Source of the DNA: Candidatus Zhuqueibacterota bacterium
GTDB lineage: Bacteria; Zhuqueibacterota; Zhuqueibacteria; Oceanimicrobiales; Oceanimicrobiaceae
DNA length: 64,000 bases
NCBI GenBank assembly: GCA_029261995.1
Contig: JAJDAF010000030.1
Coordinates: forward strand, 86,810-150,809
Direction of reading: 5' to 3'
Shown: one piece after another, positions 9,803-18,702 of the stretch
How the letters are laid out: each line of letters starts with the position of its first letter
Position numbering within the stretch: the stretch's first letter is position 1
Notes under the pieces: model-generated
Seen by the model: only the letters and a program-made list of their open reading frames with translations
The model's database searches: none
Told to the model about the DNA's origin: nothing
Made by a program: the position numbers and the translations under genes

Positions 9803-10561
9803 CTACCTCCGTACGTGAATGTCGTGGTCCGTCAAATAGTCTTTGACCTGAGCGACGCTGAACTTGCCGAAGTGGAAAACCGAGGCTGCTAGCGCTGCGT
9901 CGGCTTGTCCGAGGGAAAAAGCGTCGCGGAAGTGGGACATTTCACCTACGCCTCCCGACGCGATCACGGGAATACCAACCGAGCTTGAAACGCGCCGGGT
10001 CAGCTCAAGATCGTAGCCTGCGGTGCTGCCGTCGCGGTCCATGCTGGTCAGCATGATTTCACCTGCGCCCAGGCGCTCGACACGCTGAGCCCAGGCAATT
10101 GCGTCCAGGCCGGTGGGGCGGCTGCCGCCGTGGGTAAAAATCTCCCAGCGTTGCGCCGCAACCTGCTTTGCATCCACGGCAACCACGATGCATTGCGAGC
10201 CAAACGCACTGGCGCCATCAGAAATGAGCTGCGGATTGCGAACGGCCGCAGTGTTCAGAGTCACCTTATCCGCCCCCCGCTTTAGAATCTCGCGAATCTC
10301 CTGCACCGAGGTCAAGCCGCCGCCGATGGTGAACGGGATGAACACTTGTTCAGCGACGCGTTCTACCAACTGATAGACGATTGGCCGCTTCTCTTTCGAG
10401 GCCGTGATGTCGAGGAACACAAGCTCATCCGCACGCTCGGCGACGTAGTGACGCGCCAGTGCAACCGGATCACCTGCGTCGCGCAGGTCTTCGAACTGCA
10501 CCCCTTTGACCACGCGGCCATCTTTCACATCCAGGCAGGGAATGATGCGTTTAGCCAGCAC
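9803..10561 (-). CDS. hisF: Imidazole glycerol phosphate synthase, cyclase subunit
   Basis: With HisH it turns PRFAR and ammonia from glutamine into IGP and AICAR. A (beta/alpha)8 barrel of 252 residues with the canonical start [19 protein letters not shown], the phosphate-binding GGG and ASGGVGE motifs, and both catalytic aspartates (CLDVKD and SMDRDG). The frame is open up to 10807, but the real start is GTG at 10561, inside the end of hisA, with a GGAGG site eight bases upstream. The overlap with hisA (11 bases) suggests coupled translation. Confidence 0.95.
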   Translation of the reverse strand: MLAKRIIPCLDVKDGRVVKGVQFEDLRDAGDPVALARHYVAERADELVFLDITASKEKRPIVYQLVERVAEQVFIPFTIGGGLTSVQEIREILKRGADKVTLNTAAVRNPQLISDGASAFGSQCIVVAVDAKQVAAQRWEIFTHGGSRPTGLDAIAWAQRVERLGAGEIMLTSMDRDGSTAGYDLELTRRVSSSVGIPVIASGGVGEMSHFRDAFSLGQADAALAASVFHFGKFSVAQVKDYLTDHDIHVRR

Positions 10562-11273
10562 GAAACACGTCCTCCGGCTTGATCCTTCCTTCGTAAAAAG
10601 CCTTGCCGACCACCACACTTTCGACGCCAAACTCCTCAATCTCCGCCAGCCGCTCCAGGTCCTGCAATGACGAAACACCACCAGAGGCGATGACCCGCAT
10701 ACCGGTCTCCTGCGCAAGCCTTTTGGTAGCTGCCAAATTGGGCCCGCTAAACATGCCATCGCGGGCAATATCGGTGTAGAGTACGTGGTCCAGACCATGG
10801 TCTGCAAAGAGCATGGCCAGTTCTGCGGCGCTCAATTGCGTCGCTGTTTGCCAGCCGTCGATCGCCACCAGACCGTCACGAGCGTCGACTGCCAGCACAA
10901 TCCGGTTTGCGCTAAATCTGCGCAGCGCTTCTTGCAACATTGCGGGTTCCGTCACCGCAAGCGAGCCGACGATCACGCGGTCAATCCCCAGCTCCAGCCA
11001 ACGCTCGATGGCTAGTATAGAACGAATGCCACCGCCAAGCTGAACCGGAATCGCGCATCCTGAGACGATTTCATTGATGACTTCTGATTGTGCGCTGGCG
11101 CCGGTCTGAGCACCGTCGAGGTCGATCAGATGCAGACGTCCGGCGCCGTGACTTTCAAACATCCTGGCGGTTTCGAGTGGCGAAATCGAATACACGGTGA
11201 CGTCGTCAAATTCTCCTTGTTTCAGCCGGACGCATTGACCGTTCTTCAAATCCATTGCGGGAATGATCTCCAT
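10551..11273 (-). CDS. hisA: Phosphoribosylformimino-5-aminoimidazole carboxamide ribotide isomerase
   Basis: Amadori isomerase converting ProFAR to PRFAR, fourth step of histidine synthesis. The 240-residue barrel begins [21 protein letters not shown], with the catalytic Asp in AMDLKNG and the second in [14 protein letters not shown], and phosphate-binding GGGIRS and ASGGVSS. Starts one base after the hisH stop and overlaps hisF at its 3' end. Confidence 0.96.
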   Translation of the reverse strand: MEIIPAMDLKNGQCVRLKQGEFDDVTVYSISPLETARMFESHGAGRLHLIDLDGAQTGASAQSEVINEIVSGCAIPVQLGGGIRSILAIERWLELGIDRVIVGSLAVTEPAMLQEALRRFSANRIVLAVDARDGLVAIDGWQTATQLSAAELAMLFADHGLDHVLYTDIARDGMFSGPNLAATKRLAQETGMRVIASGGVSSLQDLERLAEIEEFGVESVVVGKAFYEGRIKPEDVFRAG

Positions 11274-11274
11274 T

Positions 11275-11874
11275 TCACATCTCTCCGAAATTCATCAAAA
11301 TTTGCAATCCTACCTCCTGGCTTTTCTCAGGATGAAACTGCACGCCAAAGATGTTCTCACGCTCAATAGCCGCGCAGAATTCACCGACGTAGTCGAAACG
11401 CGCGGCCACATGTCCGCCATCCACCGGATGGCACACGTAGGAATGCACAAAGTACGCAAACCCCGACTGCGGCAGTCCCTTGAGTAACCGAGATGAGGAG
11501 CTGACCTCAATTTCATTCCAGCCCATGTGCGGAATTTTCTCGGCGCAATCGAGTTTCGTCACGGCTCCGTGAATCAGGTCGAGCCCTTCAACCCTGCCAT
11601 GCTCGTCGCTGGTAGTCAACAGCAATTGCATGCCCAGGCAAATACCAAGCACAGGCACACCGGCCCGCACGCTACTTTGCAACGGCTCGACAAACCCCTG
11701 TTGCTCCAGGTTTCCCATGGCGTGGGCGAAGGCACCCACTCCGGGCAGAAGAATCTTCTCCGCGCTCGCCAAGTCGCCCGGCTTGTCGGAAACTCGAGTT
11801 GCCATGCCAATGAACTCGAATGCGTTCTGCAGGCTGCGCAAATTTCCAGCACCGTAATCCACGATATGAATCAT
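11275..11874 (-). CDS. hisH: Imidazole glycerol phosphate synthase, glutamine amidotransferase subunit
   Basis: Supplies ammonia to HisF. The class I amidotransferase triad is visible: nucleophile Cys in GICLGMQLL, and His and Glu in GVQFHPEKS near the C-terminus. It begins with the typical IHIVDYGAGNLRSL. Length 199 residues is normal. It is separated from hisB by about 90 bases in which I see no gene, the only sizeable gap in the operon. Confidence 0.95.
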   Translation of the reverse strand: MIHIVDYGAGNLRSLQNAFEFIGMATRVSDKPGDLASAEKILLPGVGAFAHAMGNLEQQGFVEPLQSSVRAGVPVLGICLGMQLLLTTSDEHGRVEGLDLIHGAVTKLDCAEKIPHMGWNEIEVSSSSRLLKGLPQSGFAYFVHSYVCHPVDGGHVAARFDYVGEFCAAIERENIFGVQFHPEKSQEVGLQILMNFGEM

Positions 11875-11964
11875 TGCAGCGACTCCTGTTGCTTTCGAAA
11901 AGTTACTGGCCGGCGGCCAAAGATACAGACGCGTTGAAAATGCCAGACGCTCTTTGCCATCTCA

Positions 11965-12549
11965 CTAAAGCGCGCCCTTGGTGGAAGCCACACCCTGCCG
12001 CTGTTGGTCAAGCCGGATCGCCTGCCGCAGCGCCTGGCCAACTGCCTTGAACAGCGCTTCAACCATGTGGTGGCTGTTTTTCCCGTAGAGCACTTCCAGA
12101 TGCAAAGCCAGGCCGGCGTTGTTGGTGAACGCCTGGAAGAACTCCTGCACCAGCTCGGTGTCGAAATCACCGATTTTCGCATTCAGACCCTCGACGCGGA
12201 AGACCAGACAAGGGCGGCCCGAAATATCCACCACCGCTCGCGCCAGCGATTCATCCATCGGCGCGAAAGCAGTCGCGTAGCGCACAAAATTCTTCTCCGC
12301 TGGCAAGCTTTTGGCAAACGCCTGCCCCAGAACGATGCCGATGTCTTCGACCGTGTGGTGGGCACAGACATGCAGGTCACCGCTTGCCGCGACTTCCAAA
12401 TCAAAACAGGCATGAAATGCGAACAGCTCCAGCATGTGGTCGAAAAAACCTACGCCGGTTGCAACTTTCGCCACGCCTGCCCCAGCAACATCAAGACTCA
12501 ATTTGACCTGAGTTTCGTTGGTCTTGCGCTGCAATTGCGTCTTACTCAT
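11965..12549 (-). CDS. hisB: Imidazoleglycerol-phosphate dehydratase
   Basis: Dehydrates IGP to imidazole acetol phosphate. This is the stand-alone dehydratase (194 residues), without the N-terminal histidinol phosphatase fused in enterobacteria, so a separate histidinol-phosphatase must be encoded elsewhere. Manganese-binding motifs FFDHMLELFAFH and CAHHTVEDIGIVLGQA are present, as is the C-terminal repeat with NSHHMVEALFKA. Its ATG overlaps the hisC stop (ATGA). Confidence 0.96.
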   Translation of the reverse strand: MSKTQLQRKTNETQVKLSLDVAGAGVAKVATGVGFFDHMLELFAFHACFDLEVAASGDLHVCAHHTVEDIGIVLGQAFAKSLPAEKNFVRYATAFAPMDESLARAVVDISGRPCLVFRVEGLNAKIGDFDTELVQEFFQAFTNNAGLALHLEVLYGKNSHHMVEALFKAVGQALRQAIRLDQQRQGVASTKGAL

Positions 12550-13634
12550 GATTCGCTCCTTCGATTTTTTTGCAGGGTCAGTTGCAAGGCCAGCAGAAAG
12601 CGTTCGTTCTCTTCCGGTGTGCCGACGGAAACCCGCAACGTGCGCGCCAGTCGTTTGTGATAACCAGACACGTCGCGGACCAGAACGCCCTGCGACAACA
12701 ACTGCTCGAACAGCCGCTCAGGCTGCATCCCGGTTTTGACCAGGTAGAAGTTTCCGGCGGATGGCAACACCTGGACACCGGGAATTTCCCGGACGCTAGC
12801 AATGACCCGCTGCATCTCCGCTTTTGACGCCGCCACCCGCTCCTGAATCACCTCGGAATTCTGCAACAGCTTGCATGCCGTCAACTCGGAAAACATGTTC
12901 AAATTGTACGGCAACTTGGCTTTGTTGAATTCGACCACCAGTTTTTCATCCGCCAGCAGGTAACCGACTCTGAGACCGGCAAGCCCGATGGCTTTCGAAA
13001 AAGTACGCGTCACCACCAAGTTCGGAAACTGCTGCAGCAGCGGCAAATTCTTCTGCTCCGTGAACTCGTGATAGGCCTCATCGAGAACCACGAGACCTCG
13101 ACTTTTTGCCAGAATTGTCTCGAGATCCACTGTCGGCAACAGTGAGCCGGTCGGGCTGTTCGGAGAACACAGAATGCAGAGGTCGAAAGTCTCCGTTTCC
13201 AGTCGGCTTAGAATTTCACCAACCGGGAAGTGCCATTCTTCATCAAATTCGATCTCGCACACGGTGGCGCCTGCCACCTGCGCCAGTTGCCGGTAAACCG
13301 AGAATGTCGGGGTCACCAGCAGCACCTTCTTGCCCGGCGAAACCGTGGCGGACATGAGTACCTGCAGCAACTCGTTCGAGCCATTGCCCACCAGAACAGA
13401 TTCAGGTGACAGGCCGCAATGCTCGGCAAGCTGCTCCAGCAGCGGGAGGTTGCCGAAGCTCGGGTAGCGATGCCACGAGCGCTCCCCGAACTCACTCAGG
13501 ATTTCTTGCTTGAGCCACTCCGGCACGTCGTAAGGGCTCTCATTTTGATTCAGCTTGACCGGCGCTGAGACCTGTTTCAAATGGTAGGCCTGCATTGCCC
13601 GCACAGATGGTTTGATCGTGTCAAGGTAGCTCAT
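12546..13634 (-). CDS. hisC: Histidinol-phosphate aminotransferase
   Basis: PLP enzyme that transaminates imidazole acetol phosphate to histidinol phosphate. The 362-residue protein has KLNQNESPYDVP near the start, GNGSNELL, CSPNSPTGSLLP, VLDEAYHEF, and the PLP lysine in TRTFSKAIGLAGLRVGY; the phosphate-binding Arg is in LRVSVGTPEENERFL. It overlaps hisD by 14 bases upstream and hisB by four downstream. Confidence 0.96.
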   Translation of the reverse strand: MSYLDTIKPSVRAMQAYHLKQVSAPVKLNQNESPYDVPEWLKQEILSEFGERSWHRYPSFGNLPLLEQLAEHCGLSPESVLVGNGSNELLQVLMSATVSPGKKVLLVTPTFSVYRQLAQVAGATVCEIEFDEEWHFPVGEILSRLETETFDLCILCSPNSPTGSLLPTVDLETILAKSRGLVVLDEAYHEFTEQKNLPLLQQFPNLVVTRTFSKAIGLAGLRVGYLLADEKLVVEFNKAKLPYNLNMFSELTACKLLQNSEVIQERVAASKAEMQRVIASVREIPGVQVLPSAGNFYLVKTGMQPERLFEQLLSQGVLVRDVSGYHKRLARTLRVSVGTPEENERFLLALQLTLQKNRRSES

Positions 13635-14901
13635 CTTTTCTACACTCTATAGCTTGTTTGTGATTGAAGAGACCCTCGAGCCCAGCGAAATCCGCCACCA
13701 TGTTGCCGACTTCCAGAAACTGCTGTCGGTCCATTTGCAGCACCGATGAAAACTTCACGAAGTCGAACACACCCAGTGGCGATGAAAATCTGGCGCTACG
13801 GCCGGTAGGCAGGACGTGATTCGGACCGACACAGTAGTCGCCGAGCACCGCGGGTGTCCACGGGCCCAGGAAGATGGCGCCGGCATTTCTGACCTGCGCA
13901 CCTGCCTGTCGCGGCTCACGAGTGACGATTTCCAGATGCTCAGGCGCGATGTGGTCGATCACTTTCACGGCTTCATCGATATCTTGCACAACCACGATTG
14001 CACCATGGTTGGCAAGGGCCTGTTTCAGCACGTCCTGTCGCGGTGCGTTTTCGAGCAAACTGGTGACGACGCCAGCCAGTTTTTCAGCGAAAGTCATGGA
14101 GGTTGTAACGCACACAACCCGTGTTTCCGGATCATGTTCCGCCTGCGCAAACAAGTCGCGCGCCACGAACTCCGGATTCGCTGTGTCGTCGCACAAGACC
14201 GCAAGCTCAGTCGGTCCGGCGAGAGAATCGATGCCCACCGTGCCGAACACCTGTCGCTTCGCATCGTTGACGTACTGATTTCCGGGGCCGACAATTTTGC
14301 AGACCGACGCCACACTTTGCGTGCCGTAAGCCAACGCGGCAATCGCCTGAGCGCCACCCATGGCGTAAACTTCTTCAACGCCAAGCAGGGCGGCGACTGT
14401 CAGCACAAGTTCAGAGATCCGGCCATTCTCACCAGGCGGAGAAACCAGAACAATGCGCTCGACCCCGGCAATCTGAGCCGGAACAACCGTCATGATCACA
14501 GTCGATGGGTAGGCGGCGCTACCACCAGGGACGTAAACGCCGACGCTTTCGAGCGGCTTGAATTGCACGCCCACGGTGGCTTCTGGCCCCATTTTTTCGC
14601 GCCAGTTTTCAGGAGCTTGACGAACATGAAACGCACGCACATTTTCGATGGCAGTCTCGAACATGGTGCGCCTCTCGGCCGGGCAGGCAGCAAGGGCCGA
14701 CTGAAGTTCTAACTCCGGGACGCGCAATCGCTCCAGCTTGACACCATCAAACTGCTGCGTGAAGCCAAGGACCGCGGCGTCACCATCGCGCCTGACGTTT
14801 TTCAAAATGTCGGACACCGCGACCGAAACATCGGCATTCGGGACTTCGCGGCCGGCATCTGAAGCCAGAAAGGCATCAGCGGATGAGTAGTGTTTTAGCA
14901 T
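13621..14901 (-). CDS. hisD: Histidinol dehydrogenase
   Basis: Zinc- and NAD-dependent oxidation of histidinol to histidine, the last two steps of the pathway. The 426-residue protein contains the family signature region from YVPGG through PPGENGRIS, GGAQAIAALAYGT and VGPGNQYVNDAKRQVFG, then AEHDPETRVV and the C-terminal GPNHVLPTGRSARF. It starts two bases after the hisG stop. Confidence 0.97.
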   Translation of the reverse strand: MLKHYSSADAFLASDAGREVPNADVSVAVSDILKNVRRDGDAAVLGFTQQFDGVKLERLRVPELELQSALAACPAERRTMFETAIENVRAFHVRQAPENWREKMGPEATVGVQFKPLESVGVYVPGGSAAYPSTVIMTVVPAQIAGVERIVLVSPPGENGRISELVLTVAALLGVEEVYAMGGAQAIAALAYGTQSVASVCKIVGPGNQYVNDAKRQVFGTVGIDSLAGPTELAVLCDDTANPEFVARDLFAQAEHDPETRVVCVTTSMTFAEKLAGVVTSLLENAPRQDVLKQALANHGAIVVVQDIDEAVKVIDHIAPEHLEIVTREPRQAGAQVRNAGAIFLGPWTPAVLGDYCVGPNHVLPTGRSARFSSPLGVFDFVKFSSVLQMDRQQFLEVGNMVADFAGLEGLFNHKQAIECRKDELP

Positions 14902-14903
14902 GG

Positions 14904-15776
14904 CTAATAAATCACTTTGTTGAGTGGATACTCGATGATGTCTTCCGCGCCCGCCTTTTTCAATTGCGGCAGGAGCGTGCGCACCACCGTTTCATCGATG
15001 ATGGTTTCAAGCGCAACCCATTCGTTGCCGAGCAACGGCGACACGGTCGGCCGTTTCATTGCGGGCAGAGTTTCCTGCACCCGTTGCAAGTCAGCCTGCC
15101 GGATGTTGAATTTCAAACCAACCTTGCCGCTGGCCTGAATCGCACCCTGGAGCAGTAGAGCAATGTTGTCGGTTTTTTCTCTTTTCCAGGGATCGCTGTA
15201 GGTTTTTGAATTGGTGATCAGCCTGACGGTCGAGGCCAAGACGGTATCGACGATGCGCAGATTATTGGCGCGCAGGGAACTGCCGGATTCCGTGATTTCC
15301 ACAATCGCGTCCACCAGTTCGGGCGTCTTGGCTTCGGTCGCGCCCCAGGAAAACTCGACATCGGCCTGCACGTCGTTGGCTTCCAGATACTGTCTGGTGA
15401 TGTTGACCGCTTCAGTCGCAATGCGTTTGCCGTTCAAATCCGCCACGCTCTGAATGTCAGAGGCTTCCGGCACAGCGACCACCCAGCGCACCGGGCGAAA
15501 GCTGGTTTTGGAATAGACCAACTCCGCAACTTCCACAACCTCCGCACGATTCTCCACGATCCAATCCTTACCTGTAATGCCGACATCAAGCACGCCGTCG
15601 CTGACGTAAGTGGCCATCTCCTGGGCGCGAATCAGGATTGCCTGCAGCTCGTCGTCGTCGCTGGCCGGGAAATAGGCACGCTCGCGGATATAGAAGTTGA
15701 ACCCTGCCTTCCTGAGAAGTGCGAGCGTCGATTCCTGCAGGCTACCCTTGGGCAAGCCGATTTTCAGTTTCATCAC
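14904..15776 (-). CDS. hisG: ATP phosphoribosyltransferase, long (HisGL) form
   Basis: Commits ATP and PRPP to histidine synthesis and is normally feedback-inhibited by histidine. At 290 residues it is the long form: two periplasmic-binding-protein-like lobes ([27 protein letters not shown]; the PRPP-loop region [13 protein letters not shown]) and a C-terminal regulatory domain (from about 215). It therefore needs no HisZ partner. The start is GTG-ATG (15776 or 15773) after GGAAAGGAAG. It is the first structural gene after the attenuator terminator. Confidence 0.96.
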   Translation of the reverse strand: MMKLKIGLPKGSLQESTLALLRKAGFNFYIRERAYFPASDDDELQAILIRAQEMATYVSDGVLDVGITGKDWIVENRAEVVEVAELVYSKTSFRPVRWVVAVPEASDIQSVADLNGKRIATEAVNITRQYLEANDVQADVEFSWGATEAKTPELVDAIVEITESGSSLRANNLRIVDTVLASTVRLITNSKTYSDPWKREKTDNIALLLQGAIQASGKVGLKFNIRQADLQRVQETLPAMKRPTVSPLLGNEWVALETIIDETVVRTLLPQLKKAGAEDIIEYPLNKVIY

Positions 15777-15796
15777 AATCTTCCTTTCCGTTGCTG

Positions 15797-15838
15797 TAAA
15801 AACAAAAAGCCCACTACCTGTGGAGCAGATAGTGGGCT
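15797..15838 (-). terminator. his operon attenuator terminator
   Basis: On the minus strand the stem AGCCCACTA...TAGTGGGCT (nine perfect pairs, 13-base loop) is followed by TTTTTGTTTTT. It lies 25 bases after the stop of the His-rich leader peptide and about 20 bases before hisG. This is the position and form expected for the terminator arm of a transcription attenuator; the mutually exclusive anti-terminator pairing was not computed. Confidence 0.9.
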
Positions 15839-15863
15839 GTATCGAATTCGCGTGTTGTCTAAC

Positions 15864-15968
15864 TTAGGTCGTCGGGGCTGATCTTGACGTATTCACGCAA
15901 CCCACCATCTGCCTTACATGGCGATGATGATGATGAGTATGATGATGGTTGTGAATACGTGTGGTCAT
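15864..15968 (-). CDS. hisL: his operon leader peptide (attenuator)
   Basis: A 34-codon reading frame starting with ATG at 15968 and ending with TAA at 15864-15866. Its N-terminal half is MTTRIHNHHHTHHHHRH: nine histidines in 17 residues. It is preceded by a good promoter and followed by the terminator at 15797-15838, then hisG. When charged His-tRNA is scarce, a ribosome would stall in the His run and favour readthrough, as in enteric bacteria. The ribosome-binding site is weak (CTGGAA region). The codons are all CAT or CAC. Function is inferred from architecture; the arrangement is nearly unmistakable. Confidence 0.92.
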   Translation of the reverse strand: MTTRIHNHHHTHHHHRHVRQMVGCVNTSRSAPTT

Positions 15969-16005
15969 GATTCCAGATGAGTTTCGTTTTTGTAAAAGTT
16001 GCGCC

Positions 16006-16034
16006 AATATAGAGGCTGGTTTTGTGAGAAGCAA
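16006..16034 (-). promoter_or_regulatory. Predicted promoter of the his operon
   Basis: Minus strand: TTGCTT (-35, 16029-16034) and TATATT (-10, 16006-16011) separated by exactly 17 bases, about 38 bases upstream of the leader peptide start. Good match to a housekeeping sigma promoter. Confidence 0.65.
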
Positions 16035-16060
16035 GTTATTTTTGGTACCTGGACTGGTCT

Positions 16061-16208
16061 GGCTCCCAAACTCCAGCCTGGGAGCCTAATGTGCAGCGAA
16101 ACTCCGTTTCGCCCACCGGCATCGACATCGGCTGTCTACGGCCATACCGCACAGACGCCAAACGAAGTTTAGCTGCCAAGTGCGCTCCCAAACTGGAGTT
16201 TGGGAGCG
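16061..16208. repeat. Composite palindromic repeat element
   Basis: Three hairpins in about 150 bases. Hairpin A: GGCTCCCA (16061-16068) with TGGGAGCC (16079-16086). Hairpin B: GCGAAAC/GTTTCGC (16096-16112). Hairpin C: a 12-base perfect arm CGCTCCCAAACT (16183-16194) with AGTTTGGGAGCG (16197-16208), two-base loop. A and C share the CTCCCAAACT word, so the unit looks like a REPIN- or MITE-like element with related ends. It sits between the his promoter and the end of the DPP-IV gene. No open reading frame is supported. Confidence 0.75.
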
Positions 16209-16219
16209 AGAAGGAAGAA

Positions 16220-18409
16220 TCAAAGATTCTTCAACAAATAATTCGTGATATACGTGAACAGATGCAACTGCGTCTTCCCCCCCGAGATTCGGTGGTTGCG
16301 ATTGGGATAAAACATCATGTCAAACTGGATGGCGCGATGTTGCATTTTGTTGATGACTTTCATGGTGTTCTGTATATGCACATTGTCGTCGCCGGTGCCG
16401 TGCACGATAAGCAGGTTGCCTTTCAGGCCATCGACGTACTCGAGCACGCTGGCTGTTTTGTAGCCGTCGGCGTTGTCCTGCGGCAGGCCCATGTAGCGCT
16501 CGGTCCAGATAGTGTCGTACAAATGAAAATTCGACACCGGCGCCACTGAAACACCGGTCTTGAAATAGTCGGCGCCACGGGTCATGAGCATCAATGTCAG
16601 GTAACCGCCGCCACTCCAGCCCCAGATGCCCAGCCTGTCTTTGTCCACGTAAGGCAGGGAACCCAGGTACTTCGCGCCTTCGATCTGGTCGTTAACCACC
16701 CACTTGCCCAAGTCGCCGTAAGCGAGATCTTTGAATGCCTTGCCGCGGCCGCCCGTGCCACGGTTGTCTACGCAAAAAACGATATAGCCTTTTTCGGTCA
16801 GCAGCTTATGCCAGAGGGCCCGATTGCGGCGCCCCCAGCGATTGGTGACCATCTGCGAGCCTGGACCACCGTAGCCGTACACCAGCACGGGATAGCGCTG
16901 GTTCGCATCGAAATCGATGGGCTTGATCATGTAGGCGTTCAGGTCTACGCCGTCCGTTGTTTCGAACGAGAGGAATTCGATCTCTGGCAGATCGTACTCC
17001 TTGAGCGCGGGGATTTCATTTTTCTCCAGCCAGCGCACGAGTTTGCCGTCGGTCCGCCGCAGCATGGCCTGAGTCGGCGTGCTGACATCGGAAAAGAAAC
17101 CGACCACATGTTTGAAGTCCGGCGCAAAATTGCCGGTGTGCCAACCGGCCCGCTGGGAGACGCGTTCGAAACCAGAGCCGTCCAGTTTCACGCGGTAGAC
17201 ATTTTGCTCGATGGCGGAATCCTTCTTACCGTAGAGGTAAAGCCAGTTTGCCGCCTCATCGACTCCGGCCAGAGTGCTAACCTCCCAGTCACCGTTTGTG
17301 ATCGGGTTGATCAAATTGCCGTCGTAATCGTAAAGGTAGGCATGTTTGAAGCCGCTGCGCTCCGAGGGCCAGACAATCTGGTCCCGCGTTTTCAGAAAGA
17401 GAATATCCTGGCGCACATCGACCCAAGTGTCGTTCTTGTCTTCGAGAATCTTTCGGGTTGCGCCGGTTTCCGAATCTGCCAGCAGCAGCTCGAGATGATT
17501 CTGCAGCCGGTTCATGCGCAGTACGGCCAGTTTGCTGGATGAGTTGGTCCAGAAGATGCGGGGCACGTAGATATCCGTTTCGGCGCCAAGATCGACCCAG
17601 GTGGTTTCACCGCTCTCCAGATCGAAAATGCCGATTTTGACCAGAGCGTTTTGCTCGCCCGCTTTCGGATACTTGAGCTTGAAAACCGTATTATAAAGCG
17701 GCAATTCATCGAGCAGATGGAACTCCTTCACCCGCGTCTGGTCGATTTGCCAGAAGGCGATTTTCTTGCCGTCCGGCGACCAGCGCCAGGCATCGGCGAG
17801 ACCGAATTCTTCTTCGTAGACCCAATCAAATTCACCATTCAGAATATCGGCAGTGCCGTCGCTGGTCAGAGTTTTCTGGTCGCCGGTCTTCAAGTTGTGC
17901 AGATAAATGTTGTGGTCGCGAACATAGCCCAGCCATCTGCCGTCCGGCGACAGTTTGACGTTGCGCAGATGGGAGTTGCCATCAGCAAGCTGGGTCATCA
18001 CCCTATTTTCTACATCAAAAAGAAAATGCGGCGCTTGCGATGAGTGTCGCCAGATCTTCTCAACCTTGCCGGCCAGAAGCATGTAGCGGCCGTTGTCAGT
18101 CCAGCGGTAGCTGCTCAGATGGATTGGGTTGCCATCGTAAGCGGCCTCAGCTCCTGCCAGCAACACCGTCTCCGCCCCGCTGTCAACCTCGTGCTTATGA
18201 ATATCCAACTGGCCGGTTTCGGCATTATTCTTGGTGAACGTAAAATATCTACCGGACGGGTGCCACTGAATGCCTGTGATGCTTTGCCCCGTGAACTTCT
18301 TCGAGTCATAAATGTCCGCAACTTTCAGGTAGGTGCGGTCGTTTGCCCGGCTGCTGCTGCTCAACGCGACCAGAGTCGCCAGCGTGACTAGGAATCTCCA
18401 ATTACGCAC
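16220..18409 (-). CDS. Prolyl oligopeptidase family dipeptidyl peptidase IV (S9B)
   Basis: Exported serine peptidase that removes X-Pro dipeptides. The 729-residue protein has a signal peptide (about 1-22, ending SSRAN), an eight-bladed propeller domain with DPP-IV motifs (ELPLYNTVFKLKYPKAGE; VYEEEFGLADAWRWSPDG, containing the Glu pair that binds the substrate amino terminus), and a C-terminal alpha/beta hydrolase domain with the nucleophile in GWSGGGY (near residue 600), Asp in HGTGDDNVH and His in NRNHRISGG. Length is typical of bacterial DPP-IV. The start is GTG at 18409 after GGGAGG. Confidence 0.93.
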   Translation of the reverse strand: MRNWRFLVTLATLVALSSSSRANDRTYLKVADIYDSKKFTGQSITGIQWHPSGRYFTFTKNNAETGQLDIHKHEVDSGAETVLLAGAEAAYDGNPIHLSSYRWTDNGRYMLLAGKVEKIWRHSSQAPHFLFDVENRVMTQLADGNSHLRNVKLSPDGRWLGYVRDHNIYLHNLKTGDQKTLTSDGTADILNGEFDWVYEEEFGLADAWRWSPDGKKIAFWQIDQTRVKEFHLLDELPLYNTVFKLKYPKAGEQNALVKIGIFDLESGETTWVDLGAETDIYVPRIFWTNSSSKLAVLRMNRLQNHLELLLADSETGATRKILEDKNDTWVDVRQDILFLKTRDQIVWPSERSGFKHAYLYDYDGNLINPITNGDWEVSTLAGVDEAANWLYLYGKKDSAIEQNVYRVKLDGSGFERVSQRAGWHTGNFAPDFKHVVGFFSDVSTPTQAMLRRTDGKLVRWLEKNEIPALKEYDLPEIEFLSFETTDGVDLNAYMIKPIDFDANQRYPVLVYGYGGPGSQMVTNRWGRRNRALWHKLLTEKGYIVFCVDNRGTGGRGKAFKDLAYGDLGKWVVNDQIEGAKYLGSLPYVDKDRLGIWGWSGGGYLTLMLMTRGADYFKTGVSVAPVSNFHLYDTIWTERYMGLPQDNADGYKTASVLEYVDGLKGNLLIVHGTGDDNVHIQNTMKVINKMQHRAIQFDMMFYPNRNHRISGGKTQLHLFTYITNYLLKNL

Positions 18410-18702
18410 TTGAAACCTCCCTCTTTGGATTTGTTCAGTTCAGAAGTCAATCCTGGTGATAGGACTTGCCTCAATTCTCTGACCGGCTCAAGCGGCCAAT
18501 ATGTACTTCCGGGTTTGTCTCAAAACGACCCAGAGCAGCAAAGACAGGTAGGTGATGCACACTGTTCTCTGCGCGGGTCAAGAGATCAAATGGGGGAAGA
18601 ATGCAGCCAATTTACGGCGCGGCGTGGAAAAAGTAAAGATGATTCTACTCTGCTGCGCACGGGCAGTCGGCGTCGCTGCTTGGGGCTCAGAGTTTTTAGC
18701 GG

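Noticed and set aside
10562..10807. 82-residue N-terminal extension of hisF
   Set aside because: This part overlaps hisA in another frame; a GTG with GGAGG at 10561 gives normal HisF.
13816..14712. Long (298-codon) plus-strand frame inside hisD
   Set aside because: Lies wholly antisense to hisD, which has full conserved motifs.
15915..15955. GATGATG run as a microsatellite
   Set aside because: It is the antisense of the His codons of the leader peptide and needs no separate explanation.
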